Assembly: GCA_944323055.1 (NCBI GenBank)
Contig: CALUQZ010000002.1
Location: 43,456 to 107,455, forward strand
DNA length: 64,000 nucleotides
Direction of reading: 5' to 3'
Origin: an uncultured Acholeplasmatales bacterium
GTDB lineage: Bacteria > Bacillota_I > Bacilli_A > Acholeplasmatales > Anaeroplasmataceae
In this document: positions 35,208-45,504 of the stretch, piece by piece
How the letters are laid out: every line of letters begins with the position of its first letter
How positions within the stretch are numbered: the first letter of the stretch is position 1
Made by a program: the position numbers and the translations under genes
Notes under the pieces: generated by a model
What the model was told of the DNA's origin: nothing
Seen by the model: the letters and a program-made list of their open reading frames with translations, nothing else
Database searches by the model: none

Positions 35208-36740
35208 TTAGGCCTCCATTTTTAATTCAAAATGTTTAATTAATTTTGTAGTACTAAATGTTAAAGCAAAATATATAATACCTACAATAATAAATGGTTC
35301 AATTGATAAATAGGTTATACTAGTAATATTATTTTTAACAGTCATTAAATCGCCAATAAAGAATACAGATGCTAAAGATGTCTCTTTAATTAAGGCCACA
35401 AACTCATTACCTAAAGCAGGTAATATTTTTTTAGTAGCTTGTGGATAAATAATTTTTTTAGCTGTTTGAAAACGTGATAAACCTAATGTTCTTGCTGCCT
35501 CATATTGCCCTTTATCAACAGCTAAAATACCACCTCTTATTATTTCAGCTACATAAGCTCCACTATTTAAAAAGAGAGCTATAGAAACACTAATATAGCT
35601 TGGCCAGCTAGCAGGGGCTATCATATAAAGTAACCAAAGTAAAAGTAATAAAGGAATTCCTCTGACAAACTCTACATAAACATTACCAATGCTTCTAACG
35701 GCTAAAAATCTTGATTTTCTAATCAATTGTAAAATTAATGCAATTATAGTCCCAAATAAGACAGTTATGGCAGATAAAGCTAAAGTTATACCTGTACCTT
35801 GCAAAAATAAGATACCATAATCACCAAGTAAAAGTCCAAATCTTTCAAAAAAATTTAAAGATGAAGCATCTCCAATCCCTAAATTAGCTACATAAGCTTG
35901 ACTTGCTGCTAACCAATCTGCATAGGCATTTTCTGGCATTAATTTAATAGCTTCATTAATATAAGTGGCTAAAGGATTATTTTTCTCTAGTAGTCCTCTA
36001 GTACCTTGATAAATATCATCATCAAAAACAAACCCATCAATGATAATTAGACTACTATCACTAGCTATAACTGTTTCAGCATTGACTTTACTTAATGCTA
36101 AAACATCTAATTCTCCTTTTTTAAGCCTTAAAACACCATTTTCAATCTTATCAACTTGACTTCTAGTAGCATTTGGTAATTGATTTTTAGTTAATTCTTC
36201 TTGGATTGATACTGTCTGACAGCCAATGTTGACACTTTCTTGATTTAAACTTTCAAAACTATTATATTTAGTTAGATTTTCAGTAAGTGTAATAAGCACT
36301 TGCCCATTTTCTTCACTAGAATCATAATAAACATCAGTAAATGTATAGTTTTCTTCTCTACTTTCTGAATAACTTAAACCAGCTAACACAATATCAGCTT
36401 TACCTGTATTTAATTGTGTAATTAACCCGTCAAAGCTAGATTCAACTATATTTAAACTTAATCCTAATGTTTGAGCTAAATAATTAGCTAAATAAATATC
36501 TGCGCCTTGGTATTGACTTAAACCTGATTTACTTAAATCTTTAAATTCGTATGGTGAAAAATCAGGTGACGTAGCAACAATAAGCGTACCACTAGACACT
36601 AAATATTCATCAGGAACATCAATTTGTTTTTCATATGTTTGTGAAGTCCAATCATCAATGCTTTCATTTGTATTACAACTAGATAATCCTAATATTATGA
36701 ATAACATTAAAAATAAACTACATATCTTTTGCAAACTCAT
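35208..36740 (-). CDS. Fused substrate-binding lipoprotein and permease, amino acid ABC importer
   Basis: A 510-residue fusion as in GlnPH-type transporters. The lipobox LSSC gives Cys22. Residues about 45-275 form a type-3 solute-binding domain ([41 protein letters not shown] core). The C-terminal 210 residues are a His/Glu/Gln permease domain with the EAA loop [23 protein letters not shown]. Fusing binding domain to permease fixes two receptors per transporter dimer. It overlaps the peptidase gene by 23 bp and is followed by the ATPase gene after 2 bp. Confidence 0.92.
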   Translation of the reverse strand: MSLQKICSLFLMLFIILGLSSCNTNESIDDWTSQTYEKQIDVPDEYLVSSGTLIVATSPDFSPYEFKDLSKSGLSQYQGADIYLANYLAQTLGLSLNIVESSFDGLITQLNTGKADIVLAGLSYSESREENYTFTDVYYDSSEENGQVLITLTENLTKYNSFESLNQESVNIGCQTVSIQEELTKNQLPNATRSQVDKIENGVLRLKKGELDVLALSKVNAETVIASDSSLIIIDGFVFDDDIYQGTRGLLEKNNPLATYINEAIKLMPENAYADWLAASQAYVANLGIGDASSLNFFERFGLLLGDYGILFLQGTGITLALSAITVLFGTIIALILQLIRKSRFLAVRSIGNVYVEFVRGIPLLLLLWLLYMIAPASWPSYISVSIALFLNSGAYVAEIIRGGILAVDKGQYEAARTLGLSRFQTAKKIIYPQATKKILPALGNEFVALIKETSLASVFFIGDLMTVKNNITSITYLSIEPFIIVGIIYFALTFSTTKLIKHFELKMEA

Positions 36741-37869
36741 CTTTTACCTCCGTTAATAACTTTTTGTCAACTATTAATTTATATCCTAATAAAGCTAATG
36801 CCATACTTCCATTTTTTAAAGCTTCATGACCTAACTTAGAAATTGTAGCACTAGCAAATTCTTTACTATGACCACAAACATCATCATCACAAATCTTCAT
36901 GTTACCTTCAAGAGTAGGAATCTGATAAGAAACAGCCCCAACATCACTTGAACCACCAGGTGTTTCGTTAACATCTTCTGCATCGATACCTAAAGATTTA
37001 AAGATTTCTTTTAACGCTTTAGCTAAAGTGTAATTAATTTTTTTATCTTCATAAATAGCCTCAAATATAGAACTTTCAACCGTTAAATTATGCATTTTTG
37101 CAGCTCCTTCAGCTATTTCAATAGCTCTATTTTTAATGTAATTAGCATATTTTAAACTAGGAGCTCTAAAATAATAATCTAATGTCGCGATTTCCGGAAT
37201 AACATTACAAGCTTTACCACCATTAGATATAACACCATGTACTAAACTACCAGGTTTTAAAAATTGACGTAACATTGAAATTCCTGTATATGTTGATACA
37301 ACACCATCTAAAGCAGATGCACTTTCATAAGGTCTAGCAGCATGACCAGATTTACCATGAAATGTAAAGCGAACTGGCACTAAAGCACTAGTACGACTCC
37401 CTACTTGATATTTACTTGATGGGTGCAACATTAAAGCTACATCACATTCTTTAAAGGCATTAAGTTTTGCTAATTCAACTTTACCGCCATAATTTTCTTC
37501 TGCTGGACATCCAAAAACATAAATACTACCACCAATTTCATCTATTTCTTCTTTTAATAAAATAGCTGCTAAAATAGAAGTTACGCCAATCATATTATGC
37601 CCACAACCATGACCTATATCAGGTAAGGCATCATATTCACATAAATATGCTATAGTAGGACCTGGTTTTTGACTTTTATAAATACCTAAAAAATCAGTTT
37701 CTAATAAATTAGGACATTTAACTGTAAAACCATATTTAATTAATACGTCAGCTAATAATTTAGATGTTCTAAATTCTTCATTACCTAATTCTGGATGATT
37801 ATAAATATCTAAGACATAACCTTTAAACTCATCTAATAAACATTCTTGTTTAATTTGCATTTTATTCAT
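36718..37869 (-). CDS. M20-family metallopeptidase (AbgB/PM20D2-like)
   Basis: A 383-residue zinc amidohydrolase. Motifs are YLCEYDALPDIGHGCGHNMIG for metal binding and VFGCPAEENYGGK with the catalytic Glu; a dimerisation domain lies at about 170-285, and ETPGGSSDVGAVSYQ is near 315. The group cleaves dipeptides or N-acyl amino acids. It is first in an operon with an amino-acid importer, under a T-box with an Arg-like specifier. A plausible role is to release arginine or another basic amino acid from imported conjugates; this is inferred. Confidence 0.87.
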   Translation of the reverse strand: MNKMQIKQECLLDEFKGYVLDIYNHPELGNEEFRTSKLLADVLIKYGFTVKCPNLLETDFLGIYKSQKPGPTIAYLCEYDALPDIGHGCGHNMIGVTSILAAILLKEEIDEIGGSIYVFGCPAEENYGGKVELAKLNAFKECDVALMLHPSSKYQVGSRTSALVPVRFTFHGKSGHAARPYESASALDGVVSTYTGISMLRQFLKPGSLVHGVISNGGKACNVIPEIATLDYYFRAPSLKYANYIKNRAIEIAEGAAKMHNLTVESSIFEAIYEDKKINYTLAKALKEIFKSLGIDAEDVNETPGGSSDVGAVSYQIPTLEGNMKICDDDVCGHSKEFASATISKLGHEALKNGSMALALLGYKLIVDKKLLTEVKDEFAKDM

Positions 37870-37892
37870 TTTATTATCCTCCTTTTAGCAAT

Positions 37893-38140
37893 AAAAAAAG
37901 CCTTAAATGAAATAAATCATTTAAGGACGAATCTTTCCGCGGTGCCACCTTATTTTATGTTAAAAAACATACTACTCAAGTACTATCATACTTTATCGCT
38001 GTAACAGGCGAACCTGATGTTTATACTATAAGTTCAAAACATAGCTCAAAGACGCGTTCAAATAGATTAATGTTATTGTCCTTTCACCAACCGACAACTC
38101 GCTAAAACAGCTTCTACTTTACTATTCCTTTTCATTGCTT
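37893..38140 (-). promoter_or_regulatory. T-box leader of the peptidase/ABC operon, arginine (CGC) specifier
   Basis: Minus strand carries the consensus T-box AAGGTGGCACCGCGG (complement of 37937-37951), then a terminator hairpin CCTTAAATGA / TCATTTAAGG (37926-37901) with seven T. In the specifier region GAACGCGTCTTTGAG, counting back nine bases from the end of the conserved GAG, as works for the Met leader here, gives CGC followed by G. That is an Arg codon. GCG (Ala) is one base out of register and less likely. Confidence 0.85.
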
Positions 38141-38146
38141 GCTTAA

Positions 38147-38174
38147 ATTATACTAATATTTTTTTTAATTACAA
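38147..38174 (-). promoter_or_regulatory. Promoter of the arginine T-box operon
   Basis: Minus strand TTGTAA (38174-38169), 16 bp, TATAAT (38152-38147). The -35 box lies in the last codons of the upstream gene, whose stop is at 38165. Confidence 0.65.
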
Positions 38175-39409
38175 GATACTTTTTTGATTTTTTTATAAAA
38201 GTTGTTATAAATTCGATAAAATAAATAGGTTGCAGCAGCTAAACTAAATTGTACTATATACAATATAAATAAATATAAAACTGAGAAACTAGCTTTATTA
38301 ACTTTAACTACCATTAATTTATCTACTCCAACATTTAGTGGAGATTTTGATACAAATGAGAAATTTGGATCTATATTAGTAGTATTAGTTACAATTAAAT
38401 TAATAAACAAAATGACTACAAAATATATCGCTAAACTGATTGCTACACTTTTAAGTGACTTAATATTAGGTTTAGTAGCTAAAAAAATAGGAATCATTAA
38501 TGTAATAGTAAATAACGCTATATGTGTAACAAAAAAGTATACAACATCATAGTGAAAGATATTAGTAATACCTGTTGTCGGATTGACTAAAACTATGATA
38601 GCGCCTGGCATATTTACTAAAAATAATATATTTAAGAATTTTTTGTTTTTTAAATAAATAGCAAGCGGCAATAACATAGTCCCAAAGCTACATACATATA
38701 ATGGAACAGCTCCAAGAATACCAATGCTAGTTTGATAATTATTTAGACGACAAAAAGAAATTCTACTAATTAACATATAAAATAATATTAAAGATGAACC
38801 AAATATTATTTCATAACGCTCCTCTTCTTTACTTTTTTTAATGAATAAGTAAAAAATAACAGCTGACAAAATGAACAAAATGAAGAAAATAATATGCCAT
38901 AAATTAAAAATCTTAAATTTTAAAAATTCAATTTTATCTAAACTAAAAGCTAAAGGCTCAAAGATATTTAAAGGAATAAAAAAGATTAATGATAGAACAA
39001 ACCATTTTAAATAGTTTAGTTTATATTTTTTATCTTTAAGGTCTAAAAATAAATAAATAGCTATAAATATTATAAATATATGATTAACATAATAAATAAT
39101 CATTTCAAATATAGACATCGGACTAATGTATATATAATCATTAGAAAACATCAATTCAGCTATAGTAAATGGCATAATTAAATAAAAAGAATTTAACTTA
39201 GCCATCTTATTATCTCGTAATAAACCTAATAAGATAAATAAAAAACTAGACATACTTATAATTCTTATTATATTACCAATTATTAAAGTAGGAGTATTAT
39301 TGTGCAACATAATTTCAAGTAGATTTGAACTTGAAGCATTTAACACTTCTAAAACTAAATAAATCATAGCTAATATAATATTAATATAATTACTTTTACG
39401 CATAAACAA
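38165..39409 (-). CDS. YwaF/TMEM164-like integral membrane protein
   Basis: A 414-residue protein with about eleven hydrophobic segments. The central part resembles the YwaF/TIGR02206 family: IGILGAVPLYVCSFGTMLLP, then NMPGAIIVLVNPTTGITNIFHYDVVYFFVTHIALF, where conserved His residues face a membrane pocket. Bacterial members have no settled function, and the eukaryotic relative is an acyltransferase. It is longer than usual YwaF (about 230-250 residues), with an extra N-terminal membrane block. Two in-frame starts differ by two residues. Confidence 0.6.
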   Translation of the reverse strand: MFMRKSNYINIILAMIYLVLEVLNASSSNLLEIMLHNNTPTLIIGNIIRIISMSSFLFILLGLLRDNKMAKLNSFYLIMPFTIAELMFSNDYIYISPMSIFEMIIYYVNHIFIIFIAIYLFLDLKDKKYKLNYLKWFVLSLIFFIPLNIFEPLAFSLDKIEFLKFKIFNLWHIIFFILFILSAVIFYLFIKKSKEEERYEIIFGSSLILFYMLISRISFCRLNNYQTSIGILGAVPLYVCSFGTMLLPLAIYLKNKKFLNILFLVNMPGAIIVLVNPTTGITNIFHYDVVYFFVTHIALFTITLMIPIFLATKPNIKSLKSVAISLAIYFVVILFINLIVTNTTNIDPNFSFVSKSPLNVGVDKLMVVKVNKASFSVLYLFILYIVQFSLAAATYLFYRIYNNFYKKIKKVSCN

Positions 39410-39454
39410 CCTCCTTTAGGTGCTTATTTTACTATATTAAAAATAAATTAGCAA

Positions 39455-39478
39455 GAAAAAAAGAGACCAAAGGTCTCT
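39455..39478 (-). terminator. Terminator of rnpB
   Basis: Minus strand AGAGACC, TTT, GGTCTCT, then a T tract. Confidence 0.9.
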
Positions 39479-39479
39479 C

Positions 39480-39806
39480 TGCAATATATAAGCCATGTTT
39501 TGTCGAGGGTAATCATCTATCTTCGTTTAACACGACTACAACCTAACTTCATTTCGTCGGTTATAGCTCTCCTACCATAATTTGGATTTCTAGCTTGAGG
39601 GGTTTACCGCGTTTCATTTATAGGTTTCCCTATAACTCGTTTCTGTGGCACATTATAGAATACATCATATCAAAGACTTAGATTTCTTCTGCCGTCACCT
39701 AAAAGGTGCCTTAAGTTATTGTTTCCTTAAGCACAAACACTACAGTCATCTCAGACTGTGCTAGCATGGACTTTCCTAACATTTCTGCTCGATTACCATA
39801 TTGCTT
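39480..39806 (-). ncRNA. rnpB: RNase P RNA, type B
   Basis: Catalytic RNA that removes tRNA 5' leaders. Conserved blocks on the minus strand are GGTAATCGAGCAG and GGAAAGTCCATGCTAGCAC near the 5' end, CTGAGATGACTGTAGTG, CTGACGGCAGAAG-like GGTGACGGCAGAAG, GTGCCACAG, GCGGTAAACCCCTC, TGGTAGGAG and the final ACAAAACATGGCTTA. The ends pair as GCAATAT with ATATTGC (39804-39798 and 39487-39481), giving about 325 nt. The layout follows the B. subtilis type B RNA. Exact ends are estimated. Confidence 0.95.
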
Positions 39807-39810
39807 AAGT

Positions 39811-39838
39811 ATTTTAGCATAATTTTATTTATTTACAA
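39811..39838 (-). promoter_or_regulatory. Promoter of rnpB
   Basis: Minus strand TTGTAA (39838-39833), 16 bp, TAAAAT (39816-39811), placing the start a few bases before the P1 helix. Confidence 0.7.
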
Positions 39839-39847
39839 GCCTTGTTA

Positions 39848-40834
39848 TTATTTTTTAATTAAATCAGAACCTTCTAAATATCTATAAGCATCTTCACTTA
39901 TAGATTTATTTATTTTATTAGGATTATTATTTATTTTATTTGATTTAAAATTAGTTTTATAAATATTAATATCATTATTACTTACTATATTATTTATATT
40001 GTTAAGTAAAGTTATAAAACGAATCCGTAGTTTTTCTAAATCTATTACTTCAATAAAATTATCTAATTTATTAATATTATCTAATATTAAATTTAACTCA
40101 TTTAAATTCTTTTTAATATCTAAATAAACAGGATGTTCTTTATCTAAACTTTTAAAAAGGTTATTAATATTAACTAATTTAAGCTTAATAATAAAGATAA
40201 TCTTTTGTGGCTTTTTATTCTTTTCTAAGGTTTTCCTTAGATTAATAACAGCTTTATTAAATTTTTTAGTATAGTTTTTAGGGCTTAACAAATAAACTAA
40301 ATAAACAATAATAATTAAAACTAAAGATAATCCGACTCCTAAGACAATATAATATGTCATATCACTAATATGATTATTAATTTGATTAGTTATAGTAGTA
40401 TTATCATAAATTAAAGAGACATTATTACCACTTACATATAAACTAGTTACTTCTTTACCATCAGCGATAAAATTAAAATCACCATATAAAATATCATTAT
40501 TATAAAAGACATAATAGTTATTATCTATTTCTTTTAATGATACTTCAGTTGCTTGAGGGGTCACAAAATTAAGATTAATGATTTTTTGTTCACCATTAGG
40601 ATTAATTAAAAGTCTTGTACTAGTAGGGGTTACTATTACAAAAGTTTTATTGTCATTAGTATATAAAATGTCATGGTCATAAACTACTTCATCGACCTCA
40701 AAATCAATTGTAAAAGTTAAAGTTTTACTATAAATATTTAAAGATTCCATTTCTGAATCTATATTAAAGCCTTGAACATTAAATGATAAAACCAAACTTA
40801 AAATTAAAGATAAAAATAAGATTATTCTTTTCAT
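39848..40834 (-). CDS. Hypothetical single-pass membrane protein
   Basis: I do not recognise this 328-residue protein. It has a signal peptide (1-23, MKRIILFLSLILSLVLSF), an extracytoplasmic beta-rich part (about 24-160) with Asn- and Asp-rich repeats of the form VSLKEIDNNYYVFYNNDILYG, one transmembrane helix (about 163-188, YYIVLGVGLSLVLIIIVYLVYLL) and a basic, Asn/Lys-rich helical cytoplasmic tail. This sensor-like topology could transmit an envelope signal. It is one base from mscS, suggesting joint transcription. Confidence 0.7.
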   Translation of the reverse strand: MKRIILFLSLILSLVLSFNVQGFNIDSEMESLNIYSKTLTFTIDFEVDEVVYDHDILYTNDNKTFVIVTPTSTRLLINPNGEQKIINLNFVTPQATEVSLKEIDNNYYVFYNNDILYGDFNFIADGKEVTSLYVSGNNVSLIYDNTTITNQINNHISDMTYYIVLGVGLSLVLIIIVYLVYLLSPKNYTKKFNKAVINLRKTLEKNKKPQKIIFIIKLKLVNINNLFKSLDKEHPVYLDIKKNLNELNLILDNINKLDNFIEVIDLEKLRIRFITLLNNINNIVSNNDINIYKTNFKSNKINNNPNKINKSISEDAYRYLEGSDLIKK

Positions 40835-40835
40835 T

Positions 40836-41642
40836 TTAATTATTCCTTATATTAACATCAAGCTTGTTATAAGGTATTTCAATATTTTCTTTAGCGAATA
40901 CCTTAACAATTGTTTCATTTAATTTCCATTTAAGTTTAGCATAATCACTACTATTAACCCAAACTCTTAAAGTAAAATTTAAACTTGAATCAGCTAATTC
41001 ATTTAATTCGCATACAGGAGCTGGGTCTTTAATTATTAACTCTTCGTTTGTAACAATTTCATTTATAACATCTTTAACTTTTTTTATATCACTGTCATAA
41101 CTTACACTGACTACTAAATCTAATCTTCTAGTTGTCATAGCATTGTAGTTAATAATGTTATTAGATAATATTTCATTGTTTGGAATTGTTACAATCTTAT
41201 TGTCAGTCGTTTGTAAGACAGTAGATATCATATTAATACTTACTACACTTCCTTCAACACCATTAATATTGACAAAATCACCAACATTAAATGGTTTAGT
41301 GGTTACTAATAATATACCATTAGCAATATTAGATAAAGAATCTTTTAAAGCTAAACCAATAGCAACACCAACACTACCAACTAACGCAATTACACCAGTT
41401 GTATCTAATCCAAATGCATTTAAAACAATTAATATGTAAAATAAATAAATTAAAGCTGATAAAATACTGTTTAAAAAAGAGGCTATAGTAGTATTAATAG
41501 GTAATCTTAAGAAGATTCTTTTCATTATAAATTTTAAAAATTTAACTACTATAAAACCTATGACAATAGCTATAATACCATTTAAAATATTAAAAATAGT
41601 ATCACCTAAATAAGTTCTTAAATTTGTAAAAAAATCATTCAT
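40836..41642 (-). CDS. Small-conductance mechanosensitive channel (MscS family)
   Basis: Tension-gated channel that releases solutes on hypo-osmotic shock. It has 268 residues and three predicted N-terminal helices. The pore helix TM3 contains VALVGSVGVAIGLALKDSLSNIANGILLV, with its characteristic Gly/Ala pattern. The beta domain (FNVGDFVNINGVEGSVVSI, then TIPNNEILSNNIINY) and the mixed C-terminal domain follow. Normal length. Confidence 0.92.
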   Translation of the reverse strand: MNDFFTNLRTYLGDTIFNILNGIIAIVIGFIVVKFLKFIMKRIFLRLPINTTIASFLNSILSALIYLFYILIVLNAFGLDTTGVIALVGSVGVAIGLALKDSLSNIANGILLVTTKPFNVGDFVNINGVEGSVVSINMISTVLQTTDNKIVTIPNNEILSNNIINYNAMTTRRLDLVVSVSYDSDIKKVKDVINEIVTNEELIIKDPAPVCELNELADSSLNFTLRVWVNSSDYAKLKWKLNETIVKVFAKENIEIPYNKLDVNIRNN

Positions 41643-41653
41643 ATCATCACCAT

Positions 41654-41672
41654 TAAAAAGGGTGATACCCTT
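41654..41672 (-). terminator. Terminator after pnp
   Basis: Minus strand AAGGGT, ATC, ACCCTT, then T residues; the first base overlaps the pnp stop codon. Confidence 0.7.
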
Positions 41673-43807
41673 TATAGTGTAAGTGCATCTTTACGTGATA
41701 AGTCCACTTGGCCTTTATCATTAATTCCGATGCATTTCACTAAAATAGTATCACCTAAAGATACGACATCTTCGCATTTGTTTACTCTTTCTTTAGCCAA
41801 TCGAGAAATATGACATAATCCCTCACAACCAGGCCATAATTCAACAAATACACCATATTTTTCTATTCTAATTACTTTACCTTCATAAACATTACCTACT
41901 TCGGCTTCTCTAACTAAATTTATTATATAATCTAGACAAGCTTTAGCAGTAGGCATTTGGCTATGCATAACGTATACGCGACCATCTTGTTCAATATCAA
42001 TCTTAACATTATCAAATTTTTCAATAATTTGATTGATAATTTTACCACCAGAACCAATAACATCTTTAATTTTATCTGGATTAATTTTAGCAGTAACAAC
42101 CTTAGGAGCATAAATTGATAATTCTTCTCTAGGTTTAGCAATAGTAGTTTCCATATGATCTAAAATTTCTAAACGACCTTTTTTAGCTTGAGCTAAAGCT
42201 TCTTTTAAAATTTCATATGTTATACCTTTAATTTTAATATCCATTTGTAAAGCTGTTATACCATCTCTTGTTCCAGCAACTTTAAAATCCATGTCACCTA
42301 AATGGTCTTCCATACCTTGAATATCTGTTAAAATAGTATAATGATTATCATCTTGCATAATTAAACCCATAGCTATACCAGCTACCGGTGCCTTAATTGG
42401 AACACCAGCTGCCATTAAAGCTAAAGTTCCAGAACAAATAGTTGCTTGACTAGATGAACCATTTGATTCTAAAATTTCTGATACTACTCTTATAGTATAT
42501 GGGAATTCTTCTTCTGAAGGTATTACATATGATAAAGCTCTTTCACCTAAGGCACCATGACCAATTTCTCTTCTACCTGGTGAACCATATCTACCAGTTT
42601 CCCCAACACTAAATTGAGGGAAGTTATAATGTAACATAAATCTCTTTGTTTCTTCTAATCCTAGGCCATCAATAATTTGATTATCAGATAAAGAACCAAG
42701 AGTTACTGTTCCTAGACTTTGAGTTTGGCCTCTTGTAAATAATGCACTACCATGTGTACGAGGTAAAACATCGATTCGACTTGATAAAGGTCTTATTTCA
42801 TCTAATTTACGACCATCTGGTCTAATTTTTTCTACAGCAATCATATATCTTACTTCTTCATGTAAGATATTTTCTAAGCTAACCTTAACATTTTTTAAAT
42901 ATAAAGCTTTTGCCTCAGTATCTAATACTTTAATATCTCCTACTTCTTTAATGAAGACTTTTTCATCAAAATGATTTACAGTTTCTTCTTCTACTTCATC
43001 AATAGCTTTATATCTTTCTAATTTATCCTCAATACGAATAGCTTTTTTCATTTTAGCTTCCGCATATTCTCTTACTTCTTTATCAATATCAGGATTTAAA
43101 ACAAATAAGTCTACAACTAATTTATCCTTACCACAAGCTTTAACAATTTCATTTTCAAAATCACATAATCTTTGAATTTCAGCATGTCCAAATTTTAAAG
43201 CTTCCCACATTGTATCTTCATCAATAAAACGAGCGCCAGCTTCAACCATATTAATTGCTTGTTTAGTACCAGCAACCGTTAAATTTAAATCAGATTTTTC
43301 TAATTCACTAGGTGTAGGATTAATTATAAACTTACCGTCTAAAAGACCTACAACAACTCCAGCAATTGGACCTTCAAAAGGTATGCTAGATATCATTAAA
43401 GCAATAGATGAACCAAGCATAGCAGCCATAGCGGGTGAACAATCAGGATCACTAGACAAAACTGTATTTATAACTTGAACTTCATTTCTAAAGCCATCAG
43501 CAAATAAAGGTCTAATAGGTCTGTCAATTAAACGTGAAACTAAAGTTTCATGTTCACTTGGTCTACCTTCTCTTCTTAAAAAGCCACCAGGAATTTTACC
43601 AGCAGCATATAATTTTTCTTGATATAAAACCATTAAAGGAAAGAAATCTTGACTAGATACTTCATCTGAGTAACAAACACAAGATAAAACTGTACTTCCT
43701 CCATATGTTACTAGACAAGCCCCATCAGCTTGTTTGGCAACTTCTCCAATTTCAACTATTAATGGACGTCCCGCCCATTCCATTTCAAAACGTTTTACTT
43801 CACTCAT
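41672..43807 (-). CDS. pnp: Polyribonucleotide nucleotidyltransferase (PNPase)
   Basis: Phosphorolytic 3'-5' exoribonuclease of mRNA turnover. The 711 residues are full length, with two RNase PH-like domains, the second carrying [27 protein letters not shown] RNA/phosphate residues and [27 protein letters not shown] ([17 protein letters not shown]) and S1 ([21 protein letters not shown]) domains end the protein. AGGAG precedes ATG. Confidence 0.97.
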   Translation of the reverse strand: MSEVKRFEMEWAGRPLIVEIGEVAKQADGACLVTYGGSTVLSCVCYSDEVSSQDFFPLMVLYQEKLYAAGKIPGGFLRREGRPSEHETLVSRLIDRPIRPLFADGFRNEVQVINTVLSSDPDCSPAMAAMLGSSIALMISSIPFEGPIAGVVVGLLDGKFIINPTPSELEKSDLNLTVAGTKQAINMVEAGARFIDEDTMWEALKFGHAEIQRLCDFENEIVKACGKDKLVVDLFVLNPDIDKEVREYAEAKMKKAIRIEDKLERYKAIDEVEEETVNHFDEKVFIKEVGDIKVLDTEAKALYLKNVKVSLENILHEEVRYMIAVEKIRPDGRKLDEIRPLSSRIDVLPRTHGSALFTRGQTQSLGTVTLGSLSDNQIIDGLGLEETKRFMLHYNFPQFSVGETGRYGSPGRREIGHGALGERALSYVIPSEEEFPYTIRVVSEILESNGSSSQATICSGTLALMAAGVPIKAPVAGIAMGLIMQDDNHYTILTDIQGMEDHLGDMDFKVAGTRDGITALQMDIKIKGITYEILKEALAQAKKGRLEILDHMETTIAKPREELSIYAPKVVTAKINPDKIKDVIGSGGKIINQIIEKFDNVKIDIEQDGRVYVMHSQMPTAKACLDYIINLVREAEVGNVYEGKVIRIEKYGVFVELWPGCEGLCHISRLAKERVNKCEDVVSLGDTILVKCIGINDKGQVDLSRKDALTL

Positions 43808-43849
43808 TAACGTTCTCCTATTCTCTTTTTTCTTTTTTCAACAAAAAGT

Positions 43850-43878
43850 ATTATAACAATTTTATATTAAAATAACAA
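43850..43878 (-). promoter_or_regulatory. Promoter of pnp
   Basis: Minus strand TTGTTA (43878-43873), 17 bp, TATAAT (43855-43850). Confidence 0.7.
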
Positions 43879-43893
43879 GTAATCAAACTAGTT

Positions 43894-44847
43894 TTATAAC
43901 CCTTTTGAAAAATAATCTATAATTTTACTTACTAAAGGATGTCTCACAACATCAGTACTAGTAAAATCAATTATACCGATTTCTTGCAAATCGGCTAAAA
44001 GTTTAGCTGAATAAGCTAAACCAGACATTTTAACATCTCTTAAATCAACTTGACTAGGATCACCTGTAATGACCATTTTTGAATTAAACCCTAATCTAGT
44101 TAAAAACATTTTAATTTGCAAAATAGATGCATTTTGTGCCTCATCTAATATGATAAAGGCATTTTCTAAAGTTCTTCCTCTCATATAAGCTAAAGGGGCT
44201 ATTTCTATAATATTTTTGCTAATTAAACTCTCAGTTTGTTCAAGACCTAAAGTATCATATAAAGCATCATATAAAGGTCTTAAATAAGGGTCAACTTTTT
44301 CTTTTAAATCACCAGGTAAAAAGCCTAAACTTTCACCTGCTTCAACGGCTGGTCTAGTTAAAATAATCTTACCAATAAGCCCTTTTTTAAATAAACTGAC
44401 TGCATAGCTAATAGCTAAATAAGTTTTACCTGTTCCAGCAGCACCTAAGGCAAAAACAATGTCTTTAATATCTAATAATTTTATATATTCAATTTGTTTA
44501 ACTGTTTTAGGATATATAGGTTTATTGTTATAAGTATAAACAATAGCTTTTTTATTTTGATATAAATCTAAAAACTTATTTTCGTTCCCTTCTTTTACTA
44601 AATTATTTAAATAAACGATATCACGTGGACTTATTTTATTGCCTAAATTAACTACTTCAACTAATTTTTTAAACAATAAGGCTATATTATTTAAAAAAAT
44701 TTGATTGTCAGAATTAATATAAAGTTGTTCATTCACTAAATTAATTTTAACATTATATAATCCTTCAATTGTCTTAATATTACTATTGTTAGGACCTACT
44801 AAATTTCTAGTAGCATCTAATCCTTTTAATTCTAAATCTATAATCAT
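43894..44847 (-). CDS. PhoH-family ATPase
   Basis: A 317-residue RNA-related P-loop ATPase. An N-terminal KH-like segment (about 1-75, GPNNSNIKTIEGLYNVKINL) precedes the PhoH domain, with Walker A ALGAAGTGKTYLAI, the family motif VEAGESLGFLPGDLKEKVDPYLRPLYDAL and Walker B AFIILDEAQNA. PhoH proteins work with YbeY in RNA maturation; ybeY is not the next gene here. Overlaps the pseudouridine synthase gene by 4 bp. Confidence 0.93.
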   Translation of the reverse strand: MIIDLELKGLDATRNLVGPNNSNIKTIEGLYNVKINLVNEQLYINSDNQIFLNNIALLFKKLVEVVNLGNKISPRDIVYLNNLVKEGNENKFLDLYQNKKAIVYTYNNKPIYPKTVKQIEYIKLLDIKDIVFALGAAGTGKTYLAISYAVSLFKKGLIGKIILTRPAVEAGESLGFLPGDLKEKVDPYLRPLYDALYDTLGLEQTESLISKNIIEIAPLAYMRGRTLENAFIILDEAQNASILQIKMFLTRLGFNSKMVITGDPSQVDLRDVKMSGLAYSAKLLADLQEIGIIDFTSTDVVRHPLVSKIIDYFSKGL

Positions 44848-45503
44848 AAATTATCTTTTACTCCTTTAAAATAATTATCATTATCTATTCTAATAAAAAC
44901 CATTTCTTCATTAGTAACAGGATGTTTAAAAATTAATTTATAAGCTTGTAAAACACAATGTCTACTAATATTTCTAGAACCATACTTCTTATCTCCGTAT
45001 AAAGGATGATTAATATTAGCAAATTGTGCTCTTATTTGATGAAACCTTCCAGTTTCTAACTTTATTTTACAAATAGTTGTCATATTATTATCAATTTTTT
45101 TATTAAATAAACTATTATATTCTAACCTAGCTAACTTACCATCATTTCTAATATAACTTTTCTTTTCTTTTTCATTTTTATATAAATAATTTTCTAATAT
45201 ACCAGTTGTTACTACTCCTTCAACAACTGCTAAATATTCCTTTGTAAATAAATTATCTTTAATAGCTAAACTAAGTCTTTTTGCTGCCTTACTAGTCTTA
45301 GCTAAAACCATAATACCTTCTGTATTTAAATCAAGTCGATGAACTAAACCTAAATAAACATTACCAGGCTTATTATATTTATCTTTTAAATATGCTTTAC
45401 CTAATGTTAAAATATCTAATTTATCAGACCCATCAGCTTGAGCTAAAATACCAGCTTCTTTATAAACTACTAATAAATGATTATCTTCGTATAATATTTC
45501 CAT
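44844..45503 (-). CDS. RluA-family pseudouridine synthase
   Basis: Isomerises uridine to pseudouridine in rRNA or tRNA. The compact 219-residue form lacks an S4 domain. The catalytic motif is GLVHRLDLNTEGIMVLAK, with the Asp nucleophile; ETGRFHQIRAQFANINHPLYGD follows. Target nucleotides cannot be told. It lies between phoH and a LysR gene in one minus-strand run. Confidence 0.92.
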   Translation of the reverse strand: MEILYEDNHLLVVYKEAGILAQADGSDKLDILTLGKAYLKDKYNKPGNVYLGLVHRLDLNTEGIMVLAKTSKAAKRLSLAIKDNLFTKEYLAVVEGVVTTGILENYLYKNEKEKKSYIRNDGKLARLEYNSLFNKKIDNNMTTICKIKLETGRFHQIRAQFANINHPLYGDKKYGSRNISRHCVLQAYKLIFKHPVTNEEMVFIRIDNDNYFKGVKDNL

Positions 45504-45504
45504 T

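Noticed and set aside
37870..38164. Short protein-coding frames in the T-box regions
   Set aside because: The T-box motif, terminator and promoter account for these bases; no ribosome sites seen.
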